A stretch of DNA of 64,000 nucleotides, taken from positions 1,151,446 through 1,215,445 of the forward strand of contig SIJG01000024.1 in NCBI GenBank assembly GCA_023374025.1, given 5' to 3'. The translations under genes and the position numbers were made by a program. The DNA comes from Heterodera schachtii. Its lineage: Eukaryota > Nematoda > Chromadorea > Rhabditida > Heteroderidae. Under the pieces are notes generated by a model that was not told where the DNA came from, ran no database searches, and saw only the letters and a program-made list of their open reading frames with translations. Of this stretch, positions 32,298-40,778 are shown piece after piece (position 1 is the stretch's first letter; each line of letters starts with the position of its first letter).

Positions 32298-33341
32298 ATG
32301 AACAAAACGGTCCAGCGCCACCAGAACGGCACATGGGTGGACCTTGCCATGCGCGAGGCGGCGGTTGCGTTGCCGGCTGGAACCACCGGCCCTTGGGTTA
32401 GTTTGTAAATAGCAGACAATGCCATGTATTGTACACTTTTTTTAAATAATGACACTTTTTTAGTGCGTCCCCGCAACGAGATCCGTTTTACCAACTTTAT
32501 GTTGGCAAACGGGGGTCTATAGCAGTTCGTACAATGGCGTTTCGTACAATTTGAAATGGGAATGGCCATAACTTTTTTGTTCGTCAGTTAATTTGTTAAA
32601 AATTGGTGTCATTCGAAAGCTCTACGTGTTTAGAAGCTATCATTAAACAGAAGCTAAGCGACTAATCATCTCACCAAAAAGTTATGACTTATAAGACTTA
32701 AAAATTCAAGAAAATCTTAATTTTTTGTGAACTATAAACCATAACTTTTTGGTGAGATGATTAGTCGCTTAGCTTCTGCTTAATGATAGCTTCTAAACAA
32801 GTAGAGCTATCGAGTTATACCAATTTTGAACAAATTAACTGACGAACAAAAAAGTTATGGCCATTCCCATTTCAAATTGTACGAAACGCCATTGTACGAA
32901 CTGCCTTGACCCCGGCAAACGGAGCTGGCGCGGAGGACGCAAAGTATGAGCGTCAGCGGGCGGTTGCCCGCAAAACGGCGCAGAAGGAGGACACGCCGTG
33001 GAAATGGAAGGGGGCAGTAAGTTTATTATACATTTAATATCTTTATGGGCAGTTGCCAATAAATGTATTATCTTTACAGATGAAGCCTTACGATGTCATC
33101 ACCGAGGCCGAGCTCAAGGTGTGGCACAAGCGCTACGGCAGTCAGCGCGTGGTCCTTATGCAGTAAGTTTTTTTTGGTACGCTCGACAAATTTAATAAAA
33201 CCGTTTCCCTTTATTTATAGCGGCACACGCCCTAAAATTCTTTGTGGGCAGAACGCAGAAGGGGACACGTGCTTGTGGACCGAGGACGAAGAGGGCAAAT
33301 TGTCTTCGGAGGGGGAGCCGCTAATGTGCGTGCGCTTCTAG
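32298..33341 (+). pseudogene. Four-exon GC-rich orphan gene, left copy, interrupted by a MITE
   Basis: Exons 32,298-32,400, 32,464-33,016, 33,080-33,162 and 33,221-33,341 have phase-compatible GT-AG junctions. Exon 2 is split by the 402-bp palindromic element at 32,512-32,913, which introduces stops. Exon 1 has NGTWVDLAMREAAVALPAG; exon 2 has IRFTNFMLANGAG and AQKEDTPWKWKGA; exon 3 has MKPYDVITEAELKVWHKRYG; exon 4 has RPKILCGQNAEGDTCLW and ends LMCVRF. The coding GC content is far above its surroundings. I recognise no domain. The uninterrupted copy is at 38,924-39,557. Confidence 0.75.
32512..32913. mobile_element. Palindromic MITE, 402 bp, 8-bp target repeat
   Basis: Ends GGGGTC.....GCAGTTCGTAC and the inverse, with almost the whole element self-complementary. 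It is flanked by GGCAAACG at 32,504-32,511 and 32,914-32,921. The right arm of the inverted repeat shows a single GGCAAACG (as its complement, 39,344-39,351), the empty site. An 8-bp duplication suggests hAT-type mobilisation. It inserted after the arms formed and broke exon 2 of the orphan gene. Confidence 0.93.
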
Positions 33342-33344
33342 CCG

Positions 33345-33528
33345 GGGCGGTTGCCGACGGTTGTCGCGGGGCGGTAGCATTTATGGGCGGTTGCTGATGG
33401 AGGTGCCGTCGTCGTCGTCCTTGTCCCCCCCCCCCTCCTTCTCCATTTATACTTTTTTTTATAACCGTTCATTTTCGATCTTTTCGACATTTATTTGTTT
33501 TTTAACATTTATTCATTTTTTATTGTTC
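33345..33528. other. Downstream region of orphan gene, GC-rich then T-rich
   Basis: Includes 'gtcgtcgtcgtcc' and a run of C. No gene recognised. Mirrored at 38,741-38,920. Confidence 0.4.
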
Positions 33529-33736
33529 CAACCACCCATCCTGATCGCACTCGCAACTTGTTGCTTTGCGGCTGTCCCCACTGGGACGGGCAACATCAAC
33601 AACTTGTGAGGCGTTTTTTTGAAAAAAATAAATCTGGACAACCCAGGGTTCCCCAAAAAGGAGGGGACCCTCTATCCCAAACGGCCCTCTTTAGGGCCAT
33701 GAGAGTGAAAATTAAATATACCAGGATGGGTGGTTG
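33529..33736. mobile_element. Short TIR element, 208 bp (left arm)
   Basis: Inverted ends CAACCACCCATCCTG / CAGGATGGGTGGTTG. Present in both arms (38,530-38,738), so it predates the inversion. No target repeat resolved. Confidence 0.6.
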
Positions 33737-33739
33737 TTT

Positions 33740-34312
33740 TTTTTGTCGTTTCTTTATACAATAAACTTTTTCTGTTGTAAGGGTTTTCGACGCATTTCCC
33801 TCATTTAATTATTTCTTAATTATTTCCCATTGGCCATTATCAATTCAATCATATTTTATCCGTTCACACGCTTTTCCTTTTTCGGTGTAATGTTTCTCCG
33901 CCCATTCTCTTCGCATTTCTCCTTCCCCCAGTGATCAATTAGTCAGTTAGTTGTTGAGCAGACTTCAATGATATTCCTATTTTCTCGCTTCGTGTAAATC
34001 CAACATCGAATGAATAAACACATCTTTAACAGTCAATGAGGCGTTTGCGATTTGGGGCTCAGTCATAGGGCCCATGGCTTTCCCCAATTCCCTCCCAAGT
34101 TCCATCCGGGATAAACGGTGCATAGTTGGTCTGGGGGGCACAGTGCGCATCCCTCACTGGTAGCACCGGATGGTTCCCATTTTGGGAAACGACCCATCAT
34201 TGACGACGAAGCTGAGAATTGGATAAGCCGGCAGAAGTCTGTGGGAGATCTCCCTGGCCTGAGGGCTAGAAACAAAGACGTGTACACGCAAGTAAAGAAG
34301 CCTGACATTTTT
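33740..34312. other. Possible retroelement leader region (left arm)
   Basis: No gene recognised. The frame at 34,063-34,332 (-), with its complement at 37,934-38,203, has no domain that I know. The position, ahead of leader-like repeats and a gag-like gene, fits a retroelement 5' region, but I cannot identify an LTR pair. Confidence 0.3.
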
Positions 34313-34640
34313 ATTTTCGTCCGGCTAGTCAAAGACTAAAGGGACATTAAATTGCAAAAAAAAGAGAGGCCAAAATTCGTCGGGACTTTTAAATAAAAAG
34401 AGAAGAGAAAATTTGTCCGGACTAGTAAAAACTAAAGGGACATTAAAATGCAAAGAAAAAGAGGCCAAAATTCGTCCGGGCTAGTCAAAGACTAAAGGGA
34501 CTTTTAAAGGAAAAGAAATGAGAAAATTCGTCCGGCCTAGTTCAAAACTAAAGGGACGTTAAAAAGAGAAAAGAGAGGCCAAAATTCGCCCGGGCTAGTT
34601 GAATGCTAAAAGGACTTAAAATGCAAAAAAGAAAGAGGAC
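34313..34640 (+). repeat. Imperfect tandem repeats of about 55-60 bp (left arm)
   Basis: About six units share 'aaattcgtccgggctagt', 'aaagggac' and 'gagaggcc'. The mirror copy is at 37,655-37,948. The arrangement ahead of a gag gene resembles the leader repeats of the 12,913 retrotransposon, though the sequences differ. Confidence 0.7.
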
Positions 34641-34644
34641 AAAA

Positions 34645-35298
34645 TTTATTTGATAATTATTTAAGGATGAAAGAGAGAAAACAAGAGTGAAAAAAGCCAA
34701 AAATAACAACAAAAAAAGATGCCTGGTAGCAGCCGAATAATTGTCAAATTTAGCAACTATTTGAACAAATGAGAGCCAAAAAGAGAGAGAGAAAAAGAGG
34801 CCAGAAAGAGAGAGAAAGTGAGACAAAAAGGCGCAAATTTCGGCAACGCAAAAAGGCCCGGGCTGATAACCAATCAAAGGGGCGCTATTTTAATTCACTG
34901 AAAATAAGGGAACCAATTGAAAAATAAAAAATTAGGCCCTATAATTTTGTTTACTGTATGAGTACAGTTTCCAGAGTTCCAAAGTTCACTTTATTCATTT
35001 TTTTTCTCTCTTTTCTCACGACATAAGAATATATTCACGTGATCACGTGCCGCCACTTTCCGTTAGCGAGATTATTTTTACTTTACACATTTTTTGCGGC
35101 GCCTGAGAATTGTTAATTGCTCTCGTTAGGCGCAGTATAGCGGAGATGGAGCAAATAAGCCATTACGGAAGGCGCTCACATCTATTCAATTTTCCGCTTT
35201 CATTTATTAATTTTTTTTACAATTGATGCATAATGGGATTACCAAACATTTTTTAGCAAAATCAAATCAAAATTTTATTGAGGACTGAACGACTACGA
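34645..35298. other. Spacer between leader-like repeats and gag-like gene
   Basis: No gene recognised. It contains a perfect palindrome 'cacgtgatcacgtg' at about 35,037. The segment 35,071-35,239 occurs three times in the inverted-repeat complex: here, inverted at 36,608-36,775, and inverted within the right arm. Confidence 0.5.
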
Positions 35299-36647
35299 AT
35301 GTCAGCATCAGGGGGTTCTTCAAGTGAGCCCGCCTCTGGTACATCCCAAGCCTGCGGGCAGGAAACAAAAATGTTTTTGAGTGGAAAGGATGATGCGTCC
35401 TTGATCACGGCTATTGATAGAAAACTTTGGCAAGGAAAGGCCACGGTAAAAGTTTCTGACTTAGAAAAAGCTCAAAACTACATTGTGAAATTGGAAGATG
35501 GAGTGAATAGAGCTTTTCGCCACATGAATCGCTCCTTGAACCAAAAATTCACTTGGGTGAATAATGTCGTGGCTAATACAAATGCCAATTTTGAGACGCT
35601 GAAGGTACAATTCGAGACCTTAACCGAAAGAGTCGATAATTGGAACGAGACAATGATGGGACGAATTCAGGTGGAACTTTTAGTATTATTAATCAGAACA
35701 GAGCATCGCTCGCGCCGTTTGTTACGCCAATGGGCAATGCACAGCCCAACCAAGTCATGCCGAATCAAGTGCCAATCCAGCAACTGTCAAGCGAAGACGA
35801 AGATGACGGGCCGACTCTTTTTGGCCTGAACATGCTAATGAGTGGACCGACAGTAGGGTCAGCTTTGGAAATGTTTAGAGAAGAGTCAGTTTTTGCATTT
35901 GACGATTGGGCTGAACGTTTTAAGGACTACCTTTCTGTGTCAGGCAAGGCTTACACTGAGCGCGAAAAAGTCACCAGACTCAAATTGGCTCTGAAGGACA
36001 CGCCACTGGCACTGTTTAAAGAATTATTACCAGCACAAACGGACACTCTCGACACAGTACTGAGTGAACTCCGACGGAAATTGGACTCCCCTCAACGTCG
36101 GGAAATTACAAAGCGAACATTATCATTGTGCAAGCAAAGGGAAGATGAGACAGTGGCACAATTTCTGAGGCGTTTAACTCCTTTGGTGGATGCGACAAAT
36201 TCGTCATTGACCGGTAATTCTCGAAAAGAAAAAATTTGCGAAAATTTTTTGGATAGATTGAAACCAAATATAAGCTTTCTCATTCGTCTGGTGGGATTGT
36301 CACGAGCAAAAGATTTGGACTTGGTAAGAGCACAAGCTGAGGAGTTGGAGGCTTTACTGATGATGAGCAAGGGTGACGAGGCAGTGCGCCTCTCTGACGC
36401 AGTCAACGCGCTAAAAAATCAGTCATCACAGTCCCGTTGGTCTACAGAAGCGAACCTGAACAATGACTTTGCTGGACAGTGGTCATCAGGTAACAATGTC
36501 AGAGGATCAGTTCTTTTTCAGGATCGGATGAACAAACCCAGCAACAAGGGGGAGGAGAAGGACAAAATCGCTCTCGCAACCGGGAAGGAGGACATCAAGA
36601 ACAATTCAATCCCATTATGCATCAATTGTAAAAAAATTAATAAATGA
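35299..36647 (+). pseudogene. Retroelement gag-like gene, frameshifted and truncated
   Basis: The ATG at 35,299 opens MSASGGSSSEPASGTSQ. A helical stretch follows to about 35,665, where the frame shifts by one base. The second part holds a capsid-type domain (FAFDDWAERFKDYLSVSGKA, RLKLALKDTPLALF, VAQFLRRLTPLVD). The terminal CINCKK is encoded by a rearranged segment (36,608 onward), so it is not evidence of a zinc knuckle. No protease or polymerase follows. The first 64 codons are repeated inverted at 36,776-36,968. Probably a BEL/Pao- or Gypsy-type gag left by a retroelement. Confidence 0.7.
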
Positions 36648-36775
36648 AAGCGGAAAATTGAATAGATGTGAGCGCCTTCCGTAATGGCTTATTTGCTCCA
36701 TCTCCGCTATACTGCGCCTAACGAGAGCAATTAACAATTCTCAGGGGCCGCAAAAAATGTGTAAAGTAAAAATAA
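36608..36775 (-). repeat. Inverted copy of 35,071-35,239 at the centre of the large repeat
   Basis: Runs from 'aatcccattatgcatcaatt' to 'gtaaagtaaaaataa' and matches the reverse complement of the left arm with one mismatch (caggGgccg against caggCgccg). It ends exactly where the reverse complement of 35,492 begins, with a one-base overlap. So two adjacent inverted segments read from different start points of the same arm. Confidence 0.9.
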
Positions 36776-36968
36776 ATTTCACAATGTAGTTTTGAGCTTT
36801 TTCTAAGTCAGAAACTTTTACCGTGGCCTTTCCTTGCCAAAGTTTTCTATCAATAGCCGTGATCAAGGACGCATCATCCTTTCCACTCAAAAACATTTTT
36901 GTTTCCTGCCCGCAGGCTTGGGATGTACCAGAGGCGGGCTCACTTGAAGAACCCCCTGATGCTGACAT
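36776..36968 (-). pseudogene. N-terminal piece of gag-like gene (right arm)
   Basis: Same 64 codons as 35,299-35,490, cut at the inner boundary of the arm. A remnant only. Confidence 0.8.
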
Positions 36969-37654
36969 TCGTAGTCGTTCAGTCCTCAATAAAATTTTGA
37001 TTTGATTTTGCTAAAAAATGTTTGGTAATCCCATTATGCATCAATTGTAAAAAAAATTAATAAATGAAAGCGGAAAATTGAATAGATGTGAGCGCCTTCC
37101 GTAATGGCTTATTTGCTCCATCTCCGCTATACTGCGCCTAACGAGAGCAATTAACAATTCTCAGGCGCCGCAAAAAATGTGTAAAGTAAAAATAATCTCG
37201 CTAACGGAAAGTGGCGGCACGTGATCACGTGAATATATTCTTATGTCGTGAGAAAAGAGAGAAAAAAAATGAATAAAGTGAACTTTGGAACTCTGGAAAC
37301 TGTACTCATACAGTAAACAAATTATAGGGCCTAATTTTTTATTTTTCAATTGGTTCCCTTATTTTCAGTGAATTAAAATAGCGCCCCTTTGATTGGTTAT
37401 CAGCCCGGGCCTTTTTGCGTTGCCGAAATTTGCGCCTTTTTGTCTCACTTTCTCTCTCTTTCTGGCCTCTTTTTCTCTCTCTCTTTTTGGCTCTCATTTG
37501 TTCAAATAGTTGCTAAATTTGACAATTATTCGGCTGCTACCAGGCATCTTTTTTTGTTGTTATTTTTGGCTTTTTTCACTCTTGTTTTCTCTCTTTCATC
37601 CTTAAATAATTATCAAATAAATTTTGTCCTCTTTCTTTTTTGCATTTTAAGTCC

Positions 37655-37948
37655 TTTTAGCATTCAACTAGCCCGGGCGAATTTTGGCCTCTCTTTTCTC
37701 TTTTTAACGTCCCTTTAGTTTTGAACTAGGCCGGACGAATTTTCTCATTTCTTTTCCTTTAAAAGTCCCTTTAGTCTTTGACTAGCCCGGACGAATTTTG
37801 GCCTCTTTTTCTTTGCATTTTAATGTCCCTTTAGTTTTTACTAGTCCGGACAAATTTTCTCTTCTCTTTTTATTTAAAAGTCCCGACGAATTTTGGCCTC
37901 TCTTTTTTTTGCAATTTAATGTCCCTTTAGTCTTTGACTAGCCGGACG
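37655..37948 (-). repeat. Imperfect 55-60 bp tandem repeats (right arm)
   Basis: Mirror image of 34,313-34,640. Confidence 0.7.
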
Positions 37949-38529
37949 AAAATAAAAATGTCAGGCTTCTTTACTTGCGTGTACACGTCTTTGTTTCTAG
38001 CCCTCAGGCCAGGGAGATCTCCCACAGACTTCTGCCGGCTTATCCAATTCTCAGCTTCGTCGTCAATGATGGGTCGTTTCCCAAAATGGGAACCATCCGG
38101 TGCTACCAGTGAGGGATGCGCACTGTGCCCCCCAGACCAACTATGCACCGTTTATCCCGGATGGAACTTGGGAGGGAATTGGGGAAAGCCATGGGCCCTA
38201 TGACTGAGCCCCAAATCGCAAACGCCTCATTGACTGTTAAAGATGTGTTTATTCATTCGATGTTGGATTTACACGAAGCGAGAAAATAGGAATATCATTG
38301 AAGTCTGCTCAACAACTAACTGACTAATTGATCACTGGGGGAAGGAGAAATGCGAAGAGAATGGGCGGAGAAACATTACACCGAAAAAGGAAAAGCGTGT
38401 GAACGGATAAAATATGATTGAATTGATAATGGCCAATGGGAAATAATTAAGAAATAATTAAATGAGGGAAATGCGTCGAAAACCCTTACAACAGAAAAAG
38501 TTTATTGTATAAAGAAACGACAAAAAAAA

Positions 38530-38738
38530 CAACCACCCATCCTGGTATATTTAATTTTCACTCTCATGGCCCTAAAGAGGGCCGTTTGGGATAGAGGGTC
38601 CCCTCCTTTTTGGGGAACCCTGGGTTGTCCAGATTTATTTTTTTCAAAAAAACGCCCTCACAAGTTGTTGATGTTGCCCGTCCCAGTGGGGACAGCCGCA
38701 AAGCAACAAGTTGCGAGTGCGATCAGGATGGGTGGTTG
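38530..38738. mobile_element. Short TIR element (right arm copy)
   Basis: Mirror of 33,529-33,736 with one extra base near 38,655. Confidence 0.6.
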
Positions 38739-38923
38739 GAACAATAAAAAATGAATAAATGTTAAAAAACAAATAAATGTCGAAAAGATCGAAAATGAAC
38801 GGTTATAAAAAAAAGTATAAATGGAGAAGGAGGGGGGGGGACAAGGACGACGACGACGGCACCTCCATCAGCAACCGCCCATAAATGCTACCGCCCCGCG
38901 ACAACCGTCGGCAACCGCCCCGG

Positions 38924-39557
38924 CTAGAAGCGCACGCACATTAGCGGCTCCCCCTCCGAAGACAATTTGCCCTCTTCGTCCTCGGTCCACAAGCACGTGT
39001 CCCCTTCTGCGTTCTGCCCATAAAGAATTTTAGGGCGTGTGCCGCTATAAATAAAGGGAAACGGTTTTATTAAATTTGTCGAGCGTACCAAAAAAAACTT
39101 ACTGCATAAGGACCACGCGCTGACTGCCGTAGCGCTTGTGCCACACCTTGAGCTCGGCCTCGGTGATGACATCGTAAGGCTTCATCTGTAAAGATAATAC
39201 ATTTATTGGCAACTGCCCATAAAGATATTAAATGTATAATAAACTTACTGCCCCCTTCCATTTCCACGGCGTGTCCTCCTTCTGCGCCGTTTTGCGGGCA
39301 ACCGCCCGCTGACGCTCATACTTTGCGTCCTCCGCGCCAGCTCCGTTTGCCAACATAAAGTTGGTAAAACGGATCTCGTTGCGGGGACGCACTAAAAAAG
39401 TGTCATTATTTAAAAAAAGTGTACAATACATGGCATTGTCTGCTATTTACAAACTAACCCAAGGGCCGGTGGTTCCAGCCGGCAACGCAACCGCCGCCTC
39501 GCGCATGGCAAGGTCCACCCATGTGCCGTTCTGGTGGCGCTGGACCGTTTTGTTCAT
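38924..39557 (-). CDS. Four-exon GC-rich orphan gene, intact copy
   Basis: Mirror of the left copy without the MITE. Exon 1 starts at 39,557 (MNKTVQRHQNGTWVDLAMRE). The donor A|GTTTGT joins in phase to exon 2 (MRPRNEIRFTNFMLANGAG, then EDAKYERQRAVARKTAQKED). Exon 3 is MKPYDVITEAELKVWHKRYG and exon 4 ends LMCVRF with stop at 38,924-38,926. The product is about 148 residues, acidic at the C-terminus, with no signal peptide or membrane segment. All three introns have GT-AG ends and matching phase, and the two arms differ here mainly by a Cys/Tyr change (ILCGQN against ILYGQN), so the model is credible. Coding GC is far above the flanks, suggesting a different origin. Function unknown. Confidence 0.65.
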
Positions 39558-39584
39558 GTTTCTTTTTTAAAATCAGGGAGATCG

Positions 39585-39880
39585 TTAATATAAATCAAAA
39601 ATAATAAAAGGTCCAAGCACAGAGCCCTGGAGGACTCCAGAGATAACTTTTTTACTCGAGGATAAAGCATCCACAATTTTAACACGAAAAGTCCTATTAC
39701 TCAAAAAGTCCTTTATCCACATTAAAAGTTTGCCTCTGATACCCATTTTTTCCAATTTGTATAAAAGTAAGTCATGGGGCACTGAGTCAAACGTTTTTTG
39801 AAAATCAATATAAATACTGTCAACATTTTTTCCATTTATAATTGCCTCGACGAATCTTCCACAACTGTTATTAATTAAAT
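39585..39880 (-). pseudogene. Non-LTR reverse transcriptase fragment (right arm)
   Basis: Mirror of 31,983-32,280, with the same frameshift after QGSVLGP. The shift therefore predates the inverted duplication. Confidence 0.8.
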
Positions 39881-40017
39881 TTGTAAGAAAATTGGAGTTT
39901 GCTATGCAATAATTAAAAAATGGAAGAAACAATTTGGAATGAGTAGCTTTATAACGGAGAAAGAAAAAAATTGAAAAAATTAAAATTTATTGGCAAATAA
40001 AAAACGAAAATTCAAAA

Positions 40018-40113
40018 ATGAGTGATCAGAAAATTGCTAAAATGATAAATACTTCGGCACAGAACATTTGGAGATGGAAAGCCAAATTTGGAGAAGAAAA
40101 TTTTCAACCTTAG
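40018..40113 (+). CDS. Short helix-turn-helix-like frame (right arm copy)
   Basis: Begins MSDQKIAKMINTSAQNIWRW; see 31,742-31,837. Probably a transposase remnant. Confidence 0.35.
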   Translation: MSDQKIAKMINTSAQNIWRWKAKFGEENFQP

Positions 40114-40641
40114 GAGGCATTGATTTTCATTAAAATGAGCAAATTTATTTTTGAAAATTTGGATTTTATTTGTTTTTGTTTGTTGATAAAGAAAATTTCA
40201 TTTTGTTGACAATTTTCTACCGTACTTGCTCGATTAGAACCCCATGGGGTTATATTGTTCGACCCCCCCCCCCTCCAAGAGGGGCTTATATTCGAGAGTT
40301 TGGTTCTATTCGAGGGTGGGGTTCTATTTTTCAATTTTTTTTTTTTTACAAATTCCTATGATTTTATGCAAATTTTTACAAAACCAAATTTAATGAAATT
40401 TTTATTAATTTTGGAAATACCTAGCCAAACTTTTTTTAGCTTTTTTGCACAAAGATACAATTAAACCTTAACCTTAAATCTTGAAATTGAAAATTTTTCA
40501 ATTTTTTGGCCCTTGGAATTTAAGCGAATATTTGAAAATTCATAACACTTCAAAGTGGATAAATTATAGTGCAAAAAAGCAAAATAACTTTAAAAAAATT
40601 ACAGGCAACTGGATTTGAACCCATGGCCCAAAATAGATCTA

Positions 40642-40778
40642 AACGGGACGGGACCTGGGAAGTCCGGCGGGGAGTTCCCGGCTCGGTCCGCTCCCTATCA
40701 ACTCCACTATAAAAAAAATTAATAATTTAAAGCTTTTTTAATAATTTTTACACAAAATTATTTTTGAAAATTTAATAG
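40642..40778. other. Junction sequence beyond the right arm
   Basis: The first ~60 bases are GC-rich ('cgggacgggacctgggaagt'), unlike both the arm and the gene that follows. The arm end itself carries 'ggatttgaaccc' (complement of a B-box-like 'gggttcaaatcc'). Confidence 0.4.

Larger units (their letters stand above)
31220..35492 (+). repeat. Left arm of large inverted repeat
   Basis: The sequence from 31,220 ('agatctattttgggcc') to 35,492 ('cattgtgaaatt') recurs inverted at 36,775-40,641, about 99% identical by eye. The length difference (4,273 against 3,867) is almost wholly explained by a 402-bp element plus 8-bp target repeat present only here (32,512-32,921). The arm contains half a TIR element, a helix-turn-helix frame, a LINE fragment, an orphan gene, tandem leader-like repeats and the start of a gag-like gene. 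Confidence 0.93.
36775..40641 (-). repeat. Right arm of large inverted repeat
   Basis: Reverse complement of 31,220-35,492 without the 402-bp MITE. The right boundary is at 40,641, after which GC-rich unrelated sequence begins ('aaacgggacgggacctggg'). It includes mirror copies of everything in the left arm. Confidence 0.93.

Noticed and set aside
33495..33764. 89-codon frame containing LLLCGCPHWDG
   Set aside because: Coincides with the 208-bp TIR element; the two arms differ by a one-base indel in it.
34063..34332. 89-codon frame duplicated in both arms as a conserved gene
   Set aside because: Its conservation is explained by the arm duplication alone; no domain, splice signals or independent copy was seen.
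36611..36647. CINCKK at the end of the gag-like frame as a zinc knuckle
   Set aside because: These codons come from the inverted segment 36,608-36,775, which also occurs in non-coding orientation elsewhere in the repeat. The C-x2-C is a chance product of the rearrangement.
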